From: Paguma larvata
Lineage: Eukaryota > Chordata > Mammalia > Carnivora > Viverridae
NCBI GenBank assembly: GCA_030068075.1
Contig: CM057844.1
Location: forward strand, 20,506,001 to 20,570,000
Direction of reading: 5' to 3'
DNA length: 64,000 nucleotides
Both the position numbers and the translations under genes were made by a program. Position 1 is the stretch's first letter, and every line of letters begins with the position of its first letter. Positions 55,301-58,930 of the stretch are shown here, piece after piece. The notes below the pieces were generated by a model, which was given only the letters and a program-made list of their open reading frames with translations, was not told where the DNA came from and ran no database searches.

Positions 55301-55898
55301 TATCTAGAGGACCCTGAAGAAAGTCAGAGGGGGAATTCTGTAATTTGTATGGTTCAATTTAGCATACCAGGGTCAGGGATCCTAGGTCTCAGGTTTGCCC
55401 CAAACCCCCAACTAGAAATATAGGTCTCTAGTAAGCGCACCTTCTCCATTCAGGTACTTTTAGGGGGTGCTACGTTTGGGTTAGATCTGAGGATCTTAAC
55501 TCACCTACCGGTAATAACACAGCTTCTATCTTTTCCCTCAACCTCAAACCACCATCCTGGGTTTTAGGTTAAACTGGAGTTGGGGACTGCATTTGAGCAG
55601 ATAGAAGCAAAGGGGAGGGGCTGGGTCTTGAGGAAGACTACGGAGAGCTTTTAAACCATTACTATGTAGAATTTTAATCTTGGTATAACAAGGCAGTCCC
55701 CTCTATCCTATTCACTGTCTTTATCTTACTATCTTCTGGACTATGAGGGCATACTGAGACCCTGGGGTATTGAAACAGAGTCCAAGAGAATGCAGAAGCT
55801 TTAGCATGCTCACCTTAACATATATAGAACTATGATAATAAACACGATCACTAGTAGAGAGGACAGGGCCACCATCACTGCAATAATTGGCGTCTCAT
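6786..55898 (-). CDS. PTPRA: PTPRA, receptor-type tyrosine-protein phosphatase alpha (18 coding exons, 5' part outside window)
   Basis: PTPRA is a transmembrane phosphatase that removes phosphate from phosphotyrosine; its best known role is activating Src-family kinases by dephosphorylating their C-terminal tyrosine. The joined exons encode 654 residues, matching 140-793 of the 793-residue human form. In order they carry: transmembrane helix (~143-166); juxtamembrane region with Ser180 and Ser204 contexts; D1 with KNRY, WPD (Asp401) and [10 protein letters not shown] (Cys433); D2 with Val555, WPE (Glu690) and [10 protein letters not shown] (Cys723); and C-terminal Tyr789 in SDYANF (Grb2/Src SH2 site). 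All introns are GT-AG and no frame is broken. The C-terminus [16 protein letters not shown] separates it from paralogue PTPRE. The short, glycosylated ectodomain, signal peptide and 5'UTR exons lie beyond 64000. The optional 27-nt exon just before the transmembrane exon was not found. Confidence 0.97.
7592..7727 (-). CDS. PTPRA: PTPRA exon, D2 phosphate-binding loop
   Basis: 136 nt starting [10 protein letters not shown], which completes the D2 signature begun by the previous exon, and ending PHMVQTL with donor CTG|GTATGC. Same length as the equivalent D1 exon (25038-25173). Confidence 0.96.
8240..8922 (+). repeat. Long purine-rich ancient dispersed repeat, copy 1 (first part)
   Basis: A purine-rich stretch with the recurring landmarks 'gggccttgtgagccat' (8540-8555) and 'ctctcaggctgctgtg' (8600-8615). 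It continues beyond the SINE at 8925-9112. I cannot name the family with certainty. It matches the landmark order of the copies near 29.0, 42.6 and 57.2 kb. Confidence 0.5.
8925..9112 (-). repeat. CAN-SINE, felid type, nested in ancient repeat
   Basis: The minus-strand head ends at the 'gagccacccaagtgcc' equivalent; box B-like 'gtttgtgggttcaag' and a T-rich start at 8925 (its A tail) are visible. It splits the older purine-rich repeat. Confidence 0.88.
9113..9720 (+). repeat. Purine-rich ancient repeat, copy 1 (second part)
   Basis: Continues copy 1 with 'ctggagttcaggggagagg', 'gaggtccaaggactaggccc' and 'ctcaagagagaatgaggag' in the expected order, through about 9720. Open frames here are incidental. 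Confidence 0.5.
9815..10330 (+). repeat. MLT1-like LTR fragment (ERVL-MaLR), old
   Basis: The 3' portion shows the typical ending: 'gagactgtaagctaaatgtg', then tgttgttttaag, then 'ttcttacacagcaatagatg'. The 5' boundary is approximate. No coding capacity. Confidence 0.5.
10551..11180 (-). repeat. hAT-Charlie-type DNA transposon split by a felid SINE
   Basis: The left half (10551-10812) has 'tctggcaagcttttctataa', 'gtgccagatagaaaatacc' and 'ccaataaaactttatatatg'. The right half (about 11095-11180) resumes with 'aaaaatgtgaaaatagttc' and 'ggtggcaggccagagttgg'. Between them sits a CAN-SINE. A second member of the family is at 23733-23945. Confidence 0.65.
10833..11066 (-). repeat. CAN-SINE, felid type, inserted in the hAT fossil
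   Basis: Minus-strand copy ending GGGGCGCCTGGGGGGCTCAG at 11066, with a long A/T tail at its low-coordinate end. Confidence 0.9.
11435..11556 (-). repeat. CAN-SINE, short older subtype
   Basis: Shorter type without the CT-rich middle: 'ctccacccaatatggggctc', 'aaactcacaaccctgagatc', 'gagccggccaggtgcc' on the plus strand. Antisense to plus, sense to PTPRA. Confidence 0.8.
11713..11948 (-). repeat. CAN-SINE with (GATA)n/(GACA)n tail microsatellite
   Basis: The head ends at about 11948 (gagccacccaggctcccc). Its tail has grown into a tetranucleotide run, GATA x7 then GACA x3-4, at 11714-11757. First unit of a three-SINE array. Confidence 0.88.
11949..12183 (-). repeat. CAN-SINE, second unit of tandem array
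   Basis: Directly abuts the previous SINE; T-rich start at 11949, head ends 'cagccacccaggtgcccc' at 12183. Confidence 0.87.
12184..12292 (-). repeat. CAN-SINE short subtype, third unit of tandem array
   Basis: 'gatctctacaccccacgtag', 'gagccagacaggtgcccc' on plus strand; abuts the second unit. Confidence 0.82.
12293..13168. other. PTPRA intron sequence between the SINE array and the Cys723 exon
   Basis: About 12660-13080 looks like a degenerate pyrimidine-rich ancient repeat ('ctagactcctcttccctttc'), unassigned. A long plus-strand open frame across this stretch begins inside a SINE and has no domain. Confidence 0.4.
13169..13320 (-). CDS. PTPRA: PTPRA exon, D2 WPE loop and catalytic Cys723
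   Basis: 152 nt encoding [20 protein letters not shown] through HPITVHC. WPE (Glu690) replaces the WPD general acid of D1, a known family trait that weakens D2. The exon stops two nt after the Cys723 codon, phase 2, donor AG|GTACCG. Confidence 0.96.
13400..13525 (-). CDS. PTPRA: PTPRA exon, D2 CAQYWPSDG segment
   Basis: 126 nt encoding [17 protein letters not shown] through LLVTNTR. The donor is AGG|GTAAGG and the acceptor CCAG|GAGAAA. One conservative change from the human form is visible (DGVV for DGLV). Confidence 0.96.
13989..14165 (-). repeat. L1 3' fragment nested in the DNA transposon
   Basis: Typical L1-end wording: 'aattgaagtatagtcgacac', 'taccatctgtcaccatata', 'tgtattccctatgctgtagc'. 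Flanked by a repeated 'tatacacagattttttt', a likely target duplication. Strand is tentative. Confidence 0.55.
14179..14382 (-). repeat. CAN-SINE, felid type, youngest layer of the nest
   Basis: Head ends GGGGCGCCTGGGTGGCTCAG (14382 backwards). The (GA)n/(GACA)n segment at 14199-14237 is its CT-rich part. 'acagatttttt' flanks both sides. Confidence 0.92.
14778..14988 (-). repeat. CAN-SINE, felid type
   Basis: Poly-T start at 14778-14792, felid 'gctgtcagcacggagcccga', head 'gagccaccctggcc'. First of two adjacent copies. Confidence 0.88.
15017..15218 (-). repeat. CAN-SINE with expanded (GA)n segment
   Basis: Starts with T8 and (GA)n at 15026-15068; ends 'gactgagccacccaggctcc'. Only about 28 bp from the preceding SINE. 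Confidence 0.87.
15219..16223. other. PTPRA intron, mixed old repeats
   Basis: 15325-15440 reads like the end of a MIR/L2-type element ('ggcactcagtatctggtaaa', 'tgttcaataaata'). The rest is AT-rich with no recognisable gene. Confidence 0.4.
16224..16400 (-). repeat. CAN-SINE, felid type
   Basis: 'ttttaatgtttatttatttt' tail and 'agccacccaggcgcccc' head at 16400. Confidence 0.9.
17390..18650 (+). repeat. Purine-rich ancient dispersed repeat, copy 2
   Basis: Landmarks in order: 'cttactgagatgggaagact' (17649-17668), 'gggcgggggaggaggaaatc', 'gccaggccagtgagggggtg' (17985-18004). Borders are approximate; similar text continues on both sides. Several open frames on both strands here are by-products of low base diversity. 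Confidence 0.45.
18830..19140 (+). repeat. Solo LTR-like fragment, gammaretrovirus-type (ERV1)
   Basis: 'ggagacagtctttgagatgt', 'tggtgtcggctcactgaaat' with AATAAA at 19065-19070, then 'cttgtttcacctccactcgt' form an LTR R/U5-like run ending around 'tggtgaacctggtctgtgtg'. No gag, pol or env follows. The exact family is inferred. Confidence 0.5.
19141..20880. other. PTPRA intron, no recognisable gene
   Basis: 19240-19570 is purine-rich and may be one more piece of the ancient repeat described at 17390-18650. 19600-20880 shows nothing I can name. Confidence 0.35.
20885..21180 (-). repeat. Pyrimidine-rich ancient repeat (L2-like), tentative
   Basis: 'ttaaactgccctataaagtc', 'cagagatctgtatcaccagg' and 'cagagggactttcaaaa' follow the order seen in the stretches at 53.1 and 58.4 kb. 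Family name uncertain. Confidence 0.4.
21987..22121 (-). CDS. PTPRA: PTPRA exon, D2 core beginning [10 protein letters not shown]
   Basis: 135 nt encoding [31 protein letters not shown] and ELEERGQ. In D1 the same protein stretch is split over two exons (37 + 98 = 135 nt). Confidence 0.96.
22596..22672 (-). CDS. PTPRA: PTPRA exon, D2 [11 protein letters not shown]
   Basis: 77 nt encoding (Y)[20 protein letters not shown] and ASFID; it ends exactly after the Asp codon (GAT|GTAAGT). The D1 counterpart is also 77 nt. Confidence 0.96.
22970..23063 (-). CDS. PTPRA: PTPRA exon, linker and start of D2
   Basis: 94 nt encoding [31 protein letters not shown](Y). KNRV has Val555 where D1 has the substrate-recognition Tyr of KNRY, one of the two changes known to reduce D2 activity. 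Confidence 0.96.
23733..23945 (+). repeat. hAT-Charlie-type non-autonomous DNA transposon
   Basis: Begins 'cagaggtcagcaatctatgg' and ends with the near-inverse 'ccttataggaaaggtttgct'; 'aataaacttttctggaaaca' lies inside. Same family as 10551-11180, opposite orientation. Confidence 0.65.
24170..24319 (-). CDS. PTPRA: PTPRA exon, end of D1 and inter-domain linker
   Basis: 150 nt encoding [17 protein letters not shown] through NNGLEEEFK, in frame at both ends (CAG|ATG; AAG|GTGAGT). Confidence 0.96.
25038..25173 (-). CDS. PTPRA: PTPRA exon, D1 phosphate-binding loop
   Basis: 136 nt encoding [17 protein letters not shown] through RCQMVQTD. It completes [10 protein letters not shown], including the invariant Arg, and carries the Q-loop Gln. 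Confidence 0.97.
25683..25849 (-). CDS. PTPRA: PTPRA exon, D1 WPD loop and catalytic Cys433
   Basis: 167 nt encoding [28 protein letters not shown] and ending AIVVHC plus two nt. WPD carries the general acid Asp401; Cys433 is the nucleophile. The donor is AG|GTCAGT. Confidence 0.97.
26606..26725 (-). CDS. PTPRA: PTPRA exon, D1 CAQYWPDQG segment
   Basis: 120 nt encoding [18 protein letters not shown] through RKFCIQQ. The acceptor is TCCAG|TGTAAG and the donor CAG|GTACTG. Confidence 0.96.
27830..27927 (-). CDS. PTPRA: PTPRA exon, D1 DFWRMIWEQ segment
   Basis: 98 nt encoding (G)[20 protein letters not shown] and [12 protein letters not shown]. The donor is GAG|GTGAGT. Confidence 0.96.
28235..28350 (+). 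repeat. MIR-like fragment
   Basis: 'gcagtgagctaagtgctttg', 'tcatttactccttcctat' and 'agaggataggtgatttgctc' follow the MIR core layout. Confidence 0.6.
29020..30500 (+). repeat. Purine-rich ancient dispersed repeat, copy 3, split by a short SINE
   Basis: 'aggtgctccaggcagaggtg' (29149-29168), 'gtaatggaaaattgtagg', and further purine-rich text past the SINE at 29691-29795. Same + orientation as the other copies. Confidence 0.45.
29691..29795 (-). repeat. CAN-SINE short subtype
   Basis: 'aataatctctacacacccaa', 'aacccgcaaccccaagatca', 'caactgaaccagcc'. Confidence 0.8.
30600..30830. repeat. Non-autonomous DNA transposon (hAT-like), inverted ends
   Basis: 'tagccacatgtagctattaa' near the left and 'tagccacatgtggctagtgg' inside the right end form inverted/direct motifs around an AT-rich core. 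Family not named. Confidence 0.5.
30920..30980 (+). repeat. MIR/L2 3' end fragment
   Basis: 'gcagtgcctgacacataaca' then 'caataaacatttgctgaatg' is the usual end of these ancient elements. Confidence 0.65.
31338..31404. repeat. (TG)n microsatellite
   Basis: About 25 TG units with one TA interruption, running into (GC)n/(TGCA)-type alternating purine-pyrimidine sequence to 31404. It can form Z-DNA. Confidence 0.95.
31654..31690 (-). CDS. PTPRA: PTPRA mini-exon, D1 [12 protein letters not shown]
   Basis: Only 37 nt: acceptor CTTAG|GGCTACC, donor AAG|GTAAAG. It has no separate D2 equivalent; the D2 exon at 21987-22121 covers this and the next D1 exon together. Confidence 0.95.
31971..32944 (-). 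pseudogene. RPL5 processed pseudogene
   Basis: Intronless copy of the mRNA for ribosomal protein L5 on the minus strand. The ATG equivalent is at 32897-32899 ([15 protein letters not shown]), and the stop equivalent TAA at 32046-32048. A poly(A) tail appears as about 22 T's at 31971-31992. The coding part spans about 854 nt, against 894 expected for a 297-residue protein, so roughly 40 nt are lost. Frame changes near 32550 and 32390 break it into three pieces (ending with [20 protein letters not shown] and [18 protein letters not shown]). A possible 8-bp target duplication gctagact is at 31964-31971 and 32945-32952. It is in a PTPRA intron, same strand. Not functional as a protein gene. Confidence 0.93.
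32960..34450. other. PTPRA intron, no recognisable feature
   Basis: AT-rich intron without clear repeat landmarks or exons on either strand. Confidence 0.5.
34451..34580 (-). repeat. CAN-SINE, truncated
   Basis: 'cccaacatggggcttgaact', an internally duplicated 'gagatcaaga' and 'gactgagcgacccaggtgct'. Confidence 0.8.
34590..34797 (+). repeat. L1 3' end
   Basis: 'gatggttgtagacatctgtg', 'aaccactgaactgtaaac', 'attacatctcaataaaattg' is the L1 3' end; its A-rich tail is directly followed by a SINE. Confidence 0.75.
34799..35000 (+). repeat. CAN-SINE inserted at the L1 tail
   Basis: Head 'ggggtgcctgggtggctcag', tail 'aaaataaataaacatg'. Flanks 'aaaaatgttttta' before (34785-34797) and 'aaaaaatgttttta' after are a target duplication. 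Confidence 0.9.
35100..36930. other. PTPRA intron with unassigned old repeats
   Basis: 35870-36220 resembles an old retro-element ('cagatgctcccatgccgaac', 'ttacaataaaccctttcctg'). 36595-36640 is MIR-like ('agcacgaagtaggtgctcaa'). No exon. Confidence 0.35.
36930..37050 (-). mobile_element. 95-bp retro-insert with 13-bp target-site duplication
   Basis: The same 13 bases, taacatccaacta, flank the insert at 36930-36942 and 37038-37050. The insert (36943-37037) carries a T9 run at its low-coordinate end, i.e. an A tail on the minus strand, preceded by 'aacttttgcttgctgctc'. It is a short 3' fragment of some polyadenylated RNA copied by the L1 machinery. The source is not identified. Confidence 0.75.
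37585..37597. repeat. C homopolymer run
   Basis: A run of C's in an otherwise mixed intron context; length is prone to assembly error. Confidence 0.8.
38237..38440 (+). repeat. CAN-SINE
   Basis: 'aggcacctgggttgctcaat' head, 'ttcgtgagtttgagccccac' box B, 'aaaataaataaataaat' tail. Confidence 0.9.
38600..38748 (-). repeat. CAN-SINE, first insertion into a 15-bp target
   Basis: Felid 'gagctgccagcacagagcc'. Flanked by ccattttagccattt at 38585-38599 and 38749-38763. Confidence 0.88.
38764..38964 (-). repeat. CAN-SINE, second insertion at the same 15-bp target
   Basis: T run, then a (GA)n segment, 'gagctgtcagcacagagcct' and head 'gagccacccaggtgcctc'. Flanked by ccattttagccattt at 38749-38763 and 38965-38979. 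Confidence 0.9.
39994..40070 (-). CDS. PTPRA: PTPRA exon, D1 [10 protein letters not shown]
   Basis: 77 nt encoding (Y)[20 protein letters not shown] and ASFIN, ending after Asn (AAT|GTAAGG). Acceptor is TCTAG|ATGATC. Confidence 0.96.
40140..40520 (+). repeat. L1M 3' fragment
   Basis: 'gcagcaccgtttataacagc', 'aaaatttggacacatctcag', 'tcagggactagttaaataag' fit the sense L1 end. It starts about 70 nt upstream of the 39994-40070 exon acceptor. Confidence 0.6.
40945..41146 (+). repeat. CAN-SINE close to a PTPRA donor site
   Basis: Head 'ggggcacctaggtggctcag', tail AAATAAATAAACC. Flanks 'aatccggctagag' and 'aatctggctagag' (one mismatch) are its target duplication. Lies about 50 nt downstream of the 41198 donor in transcript direction, antisense to PTPRA. 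Confidence 0.92.
41198..41288 (-). CDS. PTPRA: PTPRA exon, start of D1 with KNRY
   Basis: 91 nt encoding [30 protein letters not shown](Y). KNRY carries the substrate-recognition Tyr262. A felid SINE ends about 50 nt beyond the donor. Confidence 0.96.
41930..42080 (+). repeat. MIR
   Basis: 'cctcatctgtaaaactgggt', 'tctagcacagaataagcatt' are MIR core and tail motifs. Confidence 0.75.
42170..42410 (+). repeat. L1M 3' fragment
   Basis: 'cttgacctagcaaccccact', 'tctgagaatctagcctgagg' and 'caacagtaggggaacagtta' are L1 3' end wording. Confidence 0.65.
42415..43150 (+). repeat. Purine-rich ancient dispersed repeat, copy 4
   Basis: 'tattctaggcaaagagagca' (42686-42705), 'gatgacccagaggcaggaga', 'gactctcaggtttctagctt' (43118-43137). 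Confidence 0.5.
43151..44155. other. PTPRA intron, no recognisable feature
   Basis: Mixed-composition intron; no repeat or exon that I can name. Confidence 0.5.
44160..44360 (-). repeat. CAN-SINE with (GA)n(GC)n segment
   Basis: Starts 'gtttatttatttattcctga', (GA)n to 44208 then gcgcgcgc, head region 'cagatcatga' type motifs ending 'ggggcacccaggtgcctc'. Confidence 0.85.
44370..46140 (-). repeat. Old L1 (L1M) ORF2 end and 3' region
   Basis: About 1.8 kb of antisense L1. On the minus strand 45515-45748 still reads like the C-terminal part of the L1 ORF2 protein ([28 protein letters not shown]), followed toward lower coordinates by decayed ORF2 and 3'UTR ('cacttccaaaagcaatgtga', 'cttcaccaacatttgctgtc'). 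Many stops; inactive. Confidence 0.85.
46141..47387. other. PTPRA intron, no recognisable feature
   Basis: No exon or clear repeat; 47220-47340 may be a further L1 scrap. Confidence 0.4.
47388..47503 (+). repeat. CAN-SINE short subtype, unit 1 of a four-SINE cluster
   Basis: 'ggggtggctggctggctcag', 'gggtgtagagattatttaaa' tail. Confidence 0.82.
47504..47660 (+). repeat. CAN-SINE, unit 2
   Basis: 'ggggtgctttggtggctcag' head abutting unit 1's tail; ends 'aaaacataaaatctttaaa'. Confidence 0.85.
47760..47970 (-). repeat. CAN-SINE, unit 3
   Basis: 'aaaagtttatttattttgag' with a (TG)n-like middle; head 'gagtcacccaggtgactc'. Confidence 0.85.
47973..48081 (-). repeat. CAN-SINE short subtype, unit 4
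   Basis: 'ctccatacccaatgtggggc', 'gagccagccaggcactcc'. Confidence 0.82.
48190..48500 (-). repeat. L1M fragment
   Basis: 'gagcttttcattggtttc', 'gtagaagctctttatatata' and 'tctacctgttgcaaacaggt' follow antisense L1 3' text. Confidence 0.55.
48501..50900. other. PTPRA intron, mostly unassigned
   Basis: No exon. 50700-50800 has a MIR-like part ('gcgagtgctcagcaactact'). Parts of 48.9-50.0 kb could belong to the old retroviral element that follows, but I cannot show it. Confidence 0.35.
50900..52520 (+). repeat. Decayed endogenous retrovirus pol relic (ERVL-like), antisense to PTPRA
   Basis: Three stretches keep the order of an ERVL-class pol gene. About 51085-51175 is a degenerate reverse-transcriptase catalytic-box region ('cacaggacatcaccctgaca', Asp-Asp codons preserved). 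About 51290-51430 is a following RT part ('gaatgatggttgctgagcca'). About 52340-52510 is a later part ('cattcaggctgggtgctatc' type text). All frames carry stops and shifts. No LTR pair was located, so borders are approximate. Family assignment is inference. Confidence 0.5.
53090..53520 (-). repeat. Pyrimidine-rich ancient repeat (L2-like), tentative
   Basis: 'caaaatataaatctggttgg', 'acaacacctacagcctggcc' and 'ccagtacctggaatattccc' repeat the order seen near 21.0 and 58.6 kb. Confidence 0.45.
53835..53960 (+). repeat. MIR/L2 3' end
   Basis: 'gtgagttcctggagcgcagg', 'actggatctggttttgctcc', 'gatgcttgataagtatttat'. Confidence 0.6.
53968..54016. repeat. (GGAT)n microsatellite
   Basis: About eleven perfect GGAT/ATGG units, 200 bp from the 54210 donor of a PTPRA exon. 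Confidence 0.95.
54210..54346 (-). CDS. PTPRA: PTPRA exon, juxtamembrane/wedge region
   Basis: 137 nt encoding (E)[20 protein letters not shown] through [13 protein letters not shown]. It contains the Ser204 context (RSPS) and the helix-rich segment preceding D1 that forms the wedge in family structures. Confidence 0.96.
54547..54620 (-). CDS. PTPRA: PTPRA exon, cytoplasmic juxtamembrane
   Basis: 74 nt encoding (R)[20 protein letters not shown] and TEDV. The basic FKKYK is the stop-transfer side of the membrane helix; Ser180 (SNSFR) is a known PKC target in the family. Confidence 0.96.
55814..55898 (-). CDS. PTPRA: PTPRA exon, transmembrane helix
   Basis: 85 nt encoding (D)[19 protein letters not shown] and IIIVLYMLR, a ~24-residue hydrophobic helix. 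Acceptor TTTCAG|ATGAG, donor AAG|GTGAGC. It is the most 5' PTPRA exon in the window. Confidence 0.96.
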
Positions 55899-56730
55899 CT
55901 GAAATGGAGAGAATAAAATACGTCATTACCATTGTATGCAATGGAGGGCTCATTTGGTGCTTCTGTAGATGGCAGGGCATGGATAGTGAGTGAAAGACAG
56001 AACATTTTCCACTGCCCCCCTGGGGCCAGTGTGGGTGGAAGGCGAGGGAAGAGGTAGGGTGAGGACCCAGGATGACACACCCATCCCATCTCTGACTTGT
56101 ACATTTGACTTGTACATGTCTCCTTGCAATAGAATAAAAGCCCTATAAGGCAGAGATTCTGCTTCTTTCATTGCTTTACAACCTCAAACAGTGCTTAGAG
56201 CACATGCACACACACCCTCAAATATTTGAAAGCATGAACATATCAACTCTGATGGCAAGCAAGGTGTGTAGGGCCAACAATGCACTCTGTCCTAGTCTAA
56301 ATGGGCTCCAACTAGAGGAAGACAGGAGAGGAAGGAAAAAGGACAGTTTTTCTATTTTAAACTCAAGTAATATTCCTGATTAAAGCAAGGAGACATTATT
56401 AGATCCTTAAGTACTATGTATCCAAAAAAGCTGGGTACTCTTTTGTACCTCTTTCCACAGCCACCTTTTACCAGGAGCCCAACTACAGCGACATCTGGCT
56501 CGGAGACAGAACAACTAACTCCTCCCTTCATTCCAAAGGGCTTGGCTTCCTATCCACCCAATACTTAGCCTCCTTTCTCATGGCAGCCAACCAGCTGCTG
56601 ACTCATCCTCCTCCAGTCCCACACCCCCACCATGAACCACACAACTAGTCTGAGTTTGTAACTATCTTCACCATTTCCCTTTCCGCTAAAAGAGAGGGCA
56701 CATCTCTCCCATGCAAAGGTCAATCCTGTC
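55899..56730. other. PTPRA intron upstream of the transmembrane exon
   Basis: No coding exon found on the minus strand. The optional 27-nt ectodomain exon known in this family should lie in this intron but no convincing copy was seen. Confidence 0.5.
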
Positions 56731-56738
56731 GCGTATGG

Positions 56739-56804
56739 TCTCGATTACATCCATTATTGTCACCTCAAAGTTCTCGATTACATCCATTATTGTCGCCTCA
56801 AAGT
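56739..56804. repeat. 33-bp tandem duplication
   Basis: The unit beginning tctcgattacatccattatt occurs at 56739-56771 and 56772-56804, with one A/G difference. Confidence 0.95.
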
Positions 56805-56829
56805 TACTGATCTTCTTGACCAGTAACTG

Positions 56830-57700
56830 CAGCCAGGCACTGCTCTAGACTCTGAGAACAGAGAAATGATCAAGAAGACAAGTGACTGAGAGCCTACATT
56901 CTGGGGGAAGTATGCGCCTATTATTCACAAGCAAGTAAACATACAGTTTCAGACAGGGACAAGTGCTATCAAGAAGAGTAAAGGGGTGGAGACTGATGGA
57001 TTAGAGGGGGTTATTTTAGTGTAGTTTGGGAACGTCTGAAGCAGAGGTCTAAATAATGTGAAGAAGTAAACCATCAAAGATCTAAGCGAGGAGCTTTCTA
57101 GGTACAGAGAACAGCAAGCATAATCTCCCTTAGCGGCTTGGCAGGTTCTTGGCAAGAAACGGCAAAAGGCCAGTTTTAGTACAGGATGTGACTGCAGAGG
57201 TGGGCAGGAGCCAGAAGACTTGGGGCTTTGTAGGCCATGATAAGCAGGGTGGCTTTAATTTTGAATGTGATGAGAAGCACTCTGTGATTGGAGGGCCCTG
57301 AACAGGGAAGAAATATAACTGGATTTACATTCTTTTAAAAGATCAGCTAGCTAAACTGACTCATAAGCAGCAGTCATGAGGTGGGAAGTAATCCGGCAGA
57401 ATATGGCATCATAAAAGCCAAGAAAAGAGAGCTTCAAGGAGGGAGTAATCAGACACTGCCAATAGATTTCAAGGAGGTGAGTTTCGCAGAGAAGTGAAAT
57501 AAGATTTGACAAGACAGTAGCTATTGGTGACCTTTTAAAGCGTGGTCTCAGTTAGGTAATCGGTGAGAAAGCTGAAACGGAGTGAAATATAGATGGAAAG
57601 AGAAGACAGTGAGATACCGAGTCTTATCTGAGATGAGGACTTTGACTACAAAGAGGTGCAGAGAGAAGAACAGGAGCTGGAGGGAGATGTGGGATGGAAA
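56830..57700 (+). repeat. Purine-rich ancient dispersed repeat, copy 5
   Basis: 'ggctttgtaggccatgataa' (57223-57242), 'gagggccctgaacagggaag', 'aagatcagctagctaaactg', with 'ttggtgaccttttaaagcgt' further on. Confidence 0.5.
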
Positions 57701-57972
57701 GGTTTTTTAATAGAGACGGGAGGTATACCATGCTTCTTTGTTGATGGCAATTTTCGAACACACCCTGACATGTGGCTCTCATCTGAAGATGAGCATTCAA
57801 ACTGGCTACCTACTCCCTCCTCTTTGAAGAACTTTGAACTCTTGGTTTCCACAAGAAAGCACTCTTCTGATTTTCTACCTCTTGGCTGCTCCGCCTCATT
57901 TTCACGAGCTGTTCCCCTTCCAACACCAGGTCTCCAAGTGTTGACTTCCTCAGGGCTCTGTCCCTGGCCTCT

Positions 57973-58175
57973 TTTCTTTTAATTTTTTAAATGATTATTC
58001 TTGAGGGAGGAGAGCCTGAGCAGAGGAGGGGTAGAGAGAGAGGGAGAGAGACAGAGGATCCCAAGCAGGCTCTGCGCTGACAGCAGAGAGCCTGACATGG
58101 GGCTTGAACTTACTAACCATGAGATCATGACCTGAGCCGAAATCGCTTAACTGACTAGGCCACCCAGGCAACTCC
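57973..58175 (-). repeat. CAN-SINE, felid type
   Basis: 'ttaattttttaaatgattat' tail, 'gctgacagcagagagcctga', head 'ggccacccaggcaactcc'. Confidence 0.87.
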
Positions 58176-58339
58176 CGGCATTCTTTTCTGACCTCTGTCT
58201 AGCCAATGTGATCAGACAGATGGCCGTAAGCACAAATGATATGCTAGTAACACCCTCATTTGCACTGGTTGGTCAGGCCTCTCTTCTGGGCCTGTATGCC
58301 ACCTCCACTTAAATTTCACAGGCAGTGAAACCTGTTTCT

Positions 58340-58930
58340 AAACCTTTCCCTCACCATTCAGTAGTCAGCACTGCCATCTACCCTGCCGCTCACGTAAAAA
58401 ATGTGGATATCCCCTTGGTTTCTTCCTCTTGCTTATTATCTATATCCAACCCAGCTACAAGTAATATGTTTTAGGCTAAAATCAATGCCTCAAATTTGTC
58501 TGCCTTTCCCCATTCTGTTGCCATCACTGTAGTCTCAATCCCCATCCTCTCTCCTCTCGACCACAGTAATAAGCCTCTGTCCACTGCCAATCCTTTCTCC
58601 ATAGGGCAGGCAGGGTGGTCTCTAAAGAAGCAAGTCAGACCATGTTCCTCTCTTATAAAATCTTTTGATAGTTTCCCAAGCCTTTAGAATGAAATCCGAC
58701 TCCCTTACCCTGGCCTAGAACAACCTCCCCCACTGGCTCCTGCTCACCATCTCCCCTGCTACACTTTGCTTGCTCACTCCACTTCCGCCTCTACCCCCCT
58801 TCATGCTGAGTTCATGCCTTCCTTAGACCTTCAAATATGGTATTCCTTCCTGCTTTACACAGCCTCCCTCCATTCTTTGCCTGGCTACTTGTAGTCATTC
58901 GGTTCTCATTTTAAGTGTTACTTTTCCCAG
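58340..58930 (-). repeat. Pyrimidine-rich ancient repeat (L2-like), tentative
   Basis: 'agcaagtcagaccatgttcc', 'tagaatgaaatccgactccc' and 'ttaccctggcctagaacaac' in the same order as 53.1 kb. Confidence 0.45.

Noticed and set aside
6786..55898. PTPRE instead of PTPRA
   Set aside because: The C-terminus [16 protein letters not shown], the [16 protein letters not shown] juxtamembrane region, residue numbering (Cys433, Cys723, Tyr789) and the neighbouring GNRH2 all fit PTPRA.
56281..56310. Possible optional 27-nt PTPRA ectodomain exon
   Set aside because: Only a short partial resemblance on the minus strand, with no proper acceptor and donor pair around it.
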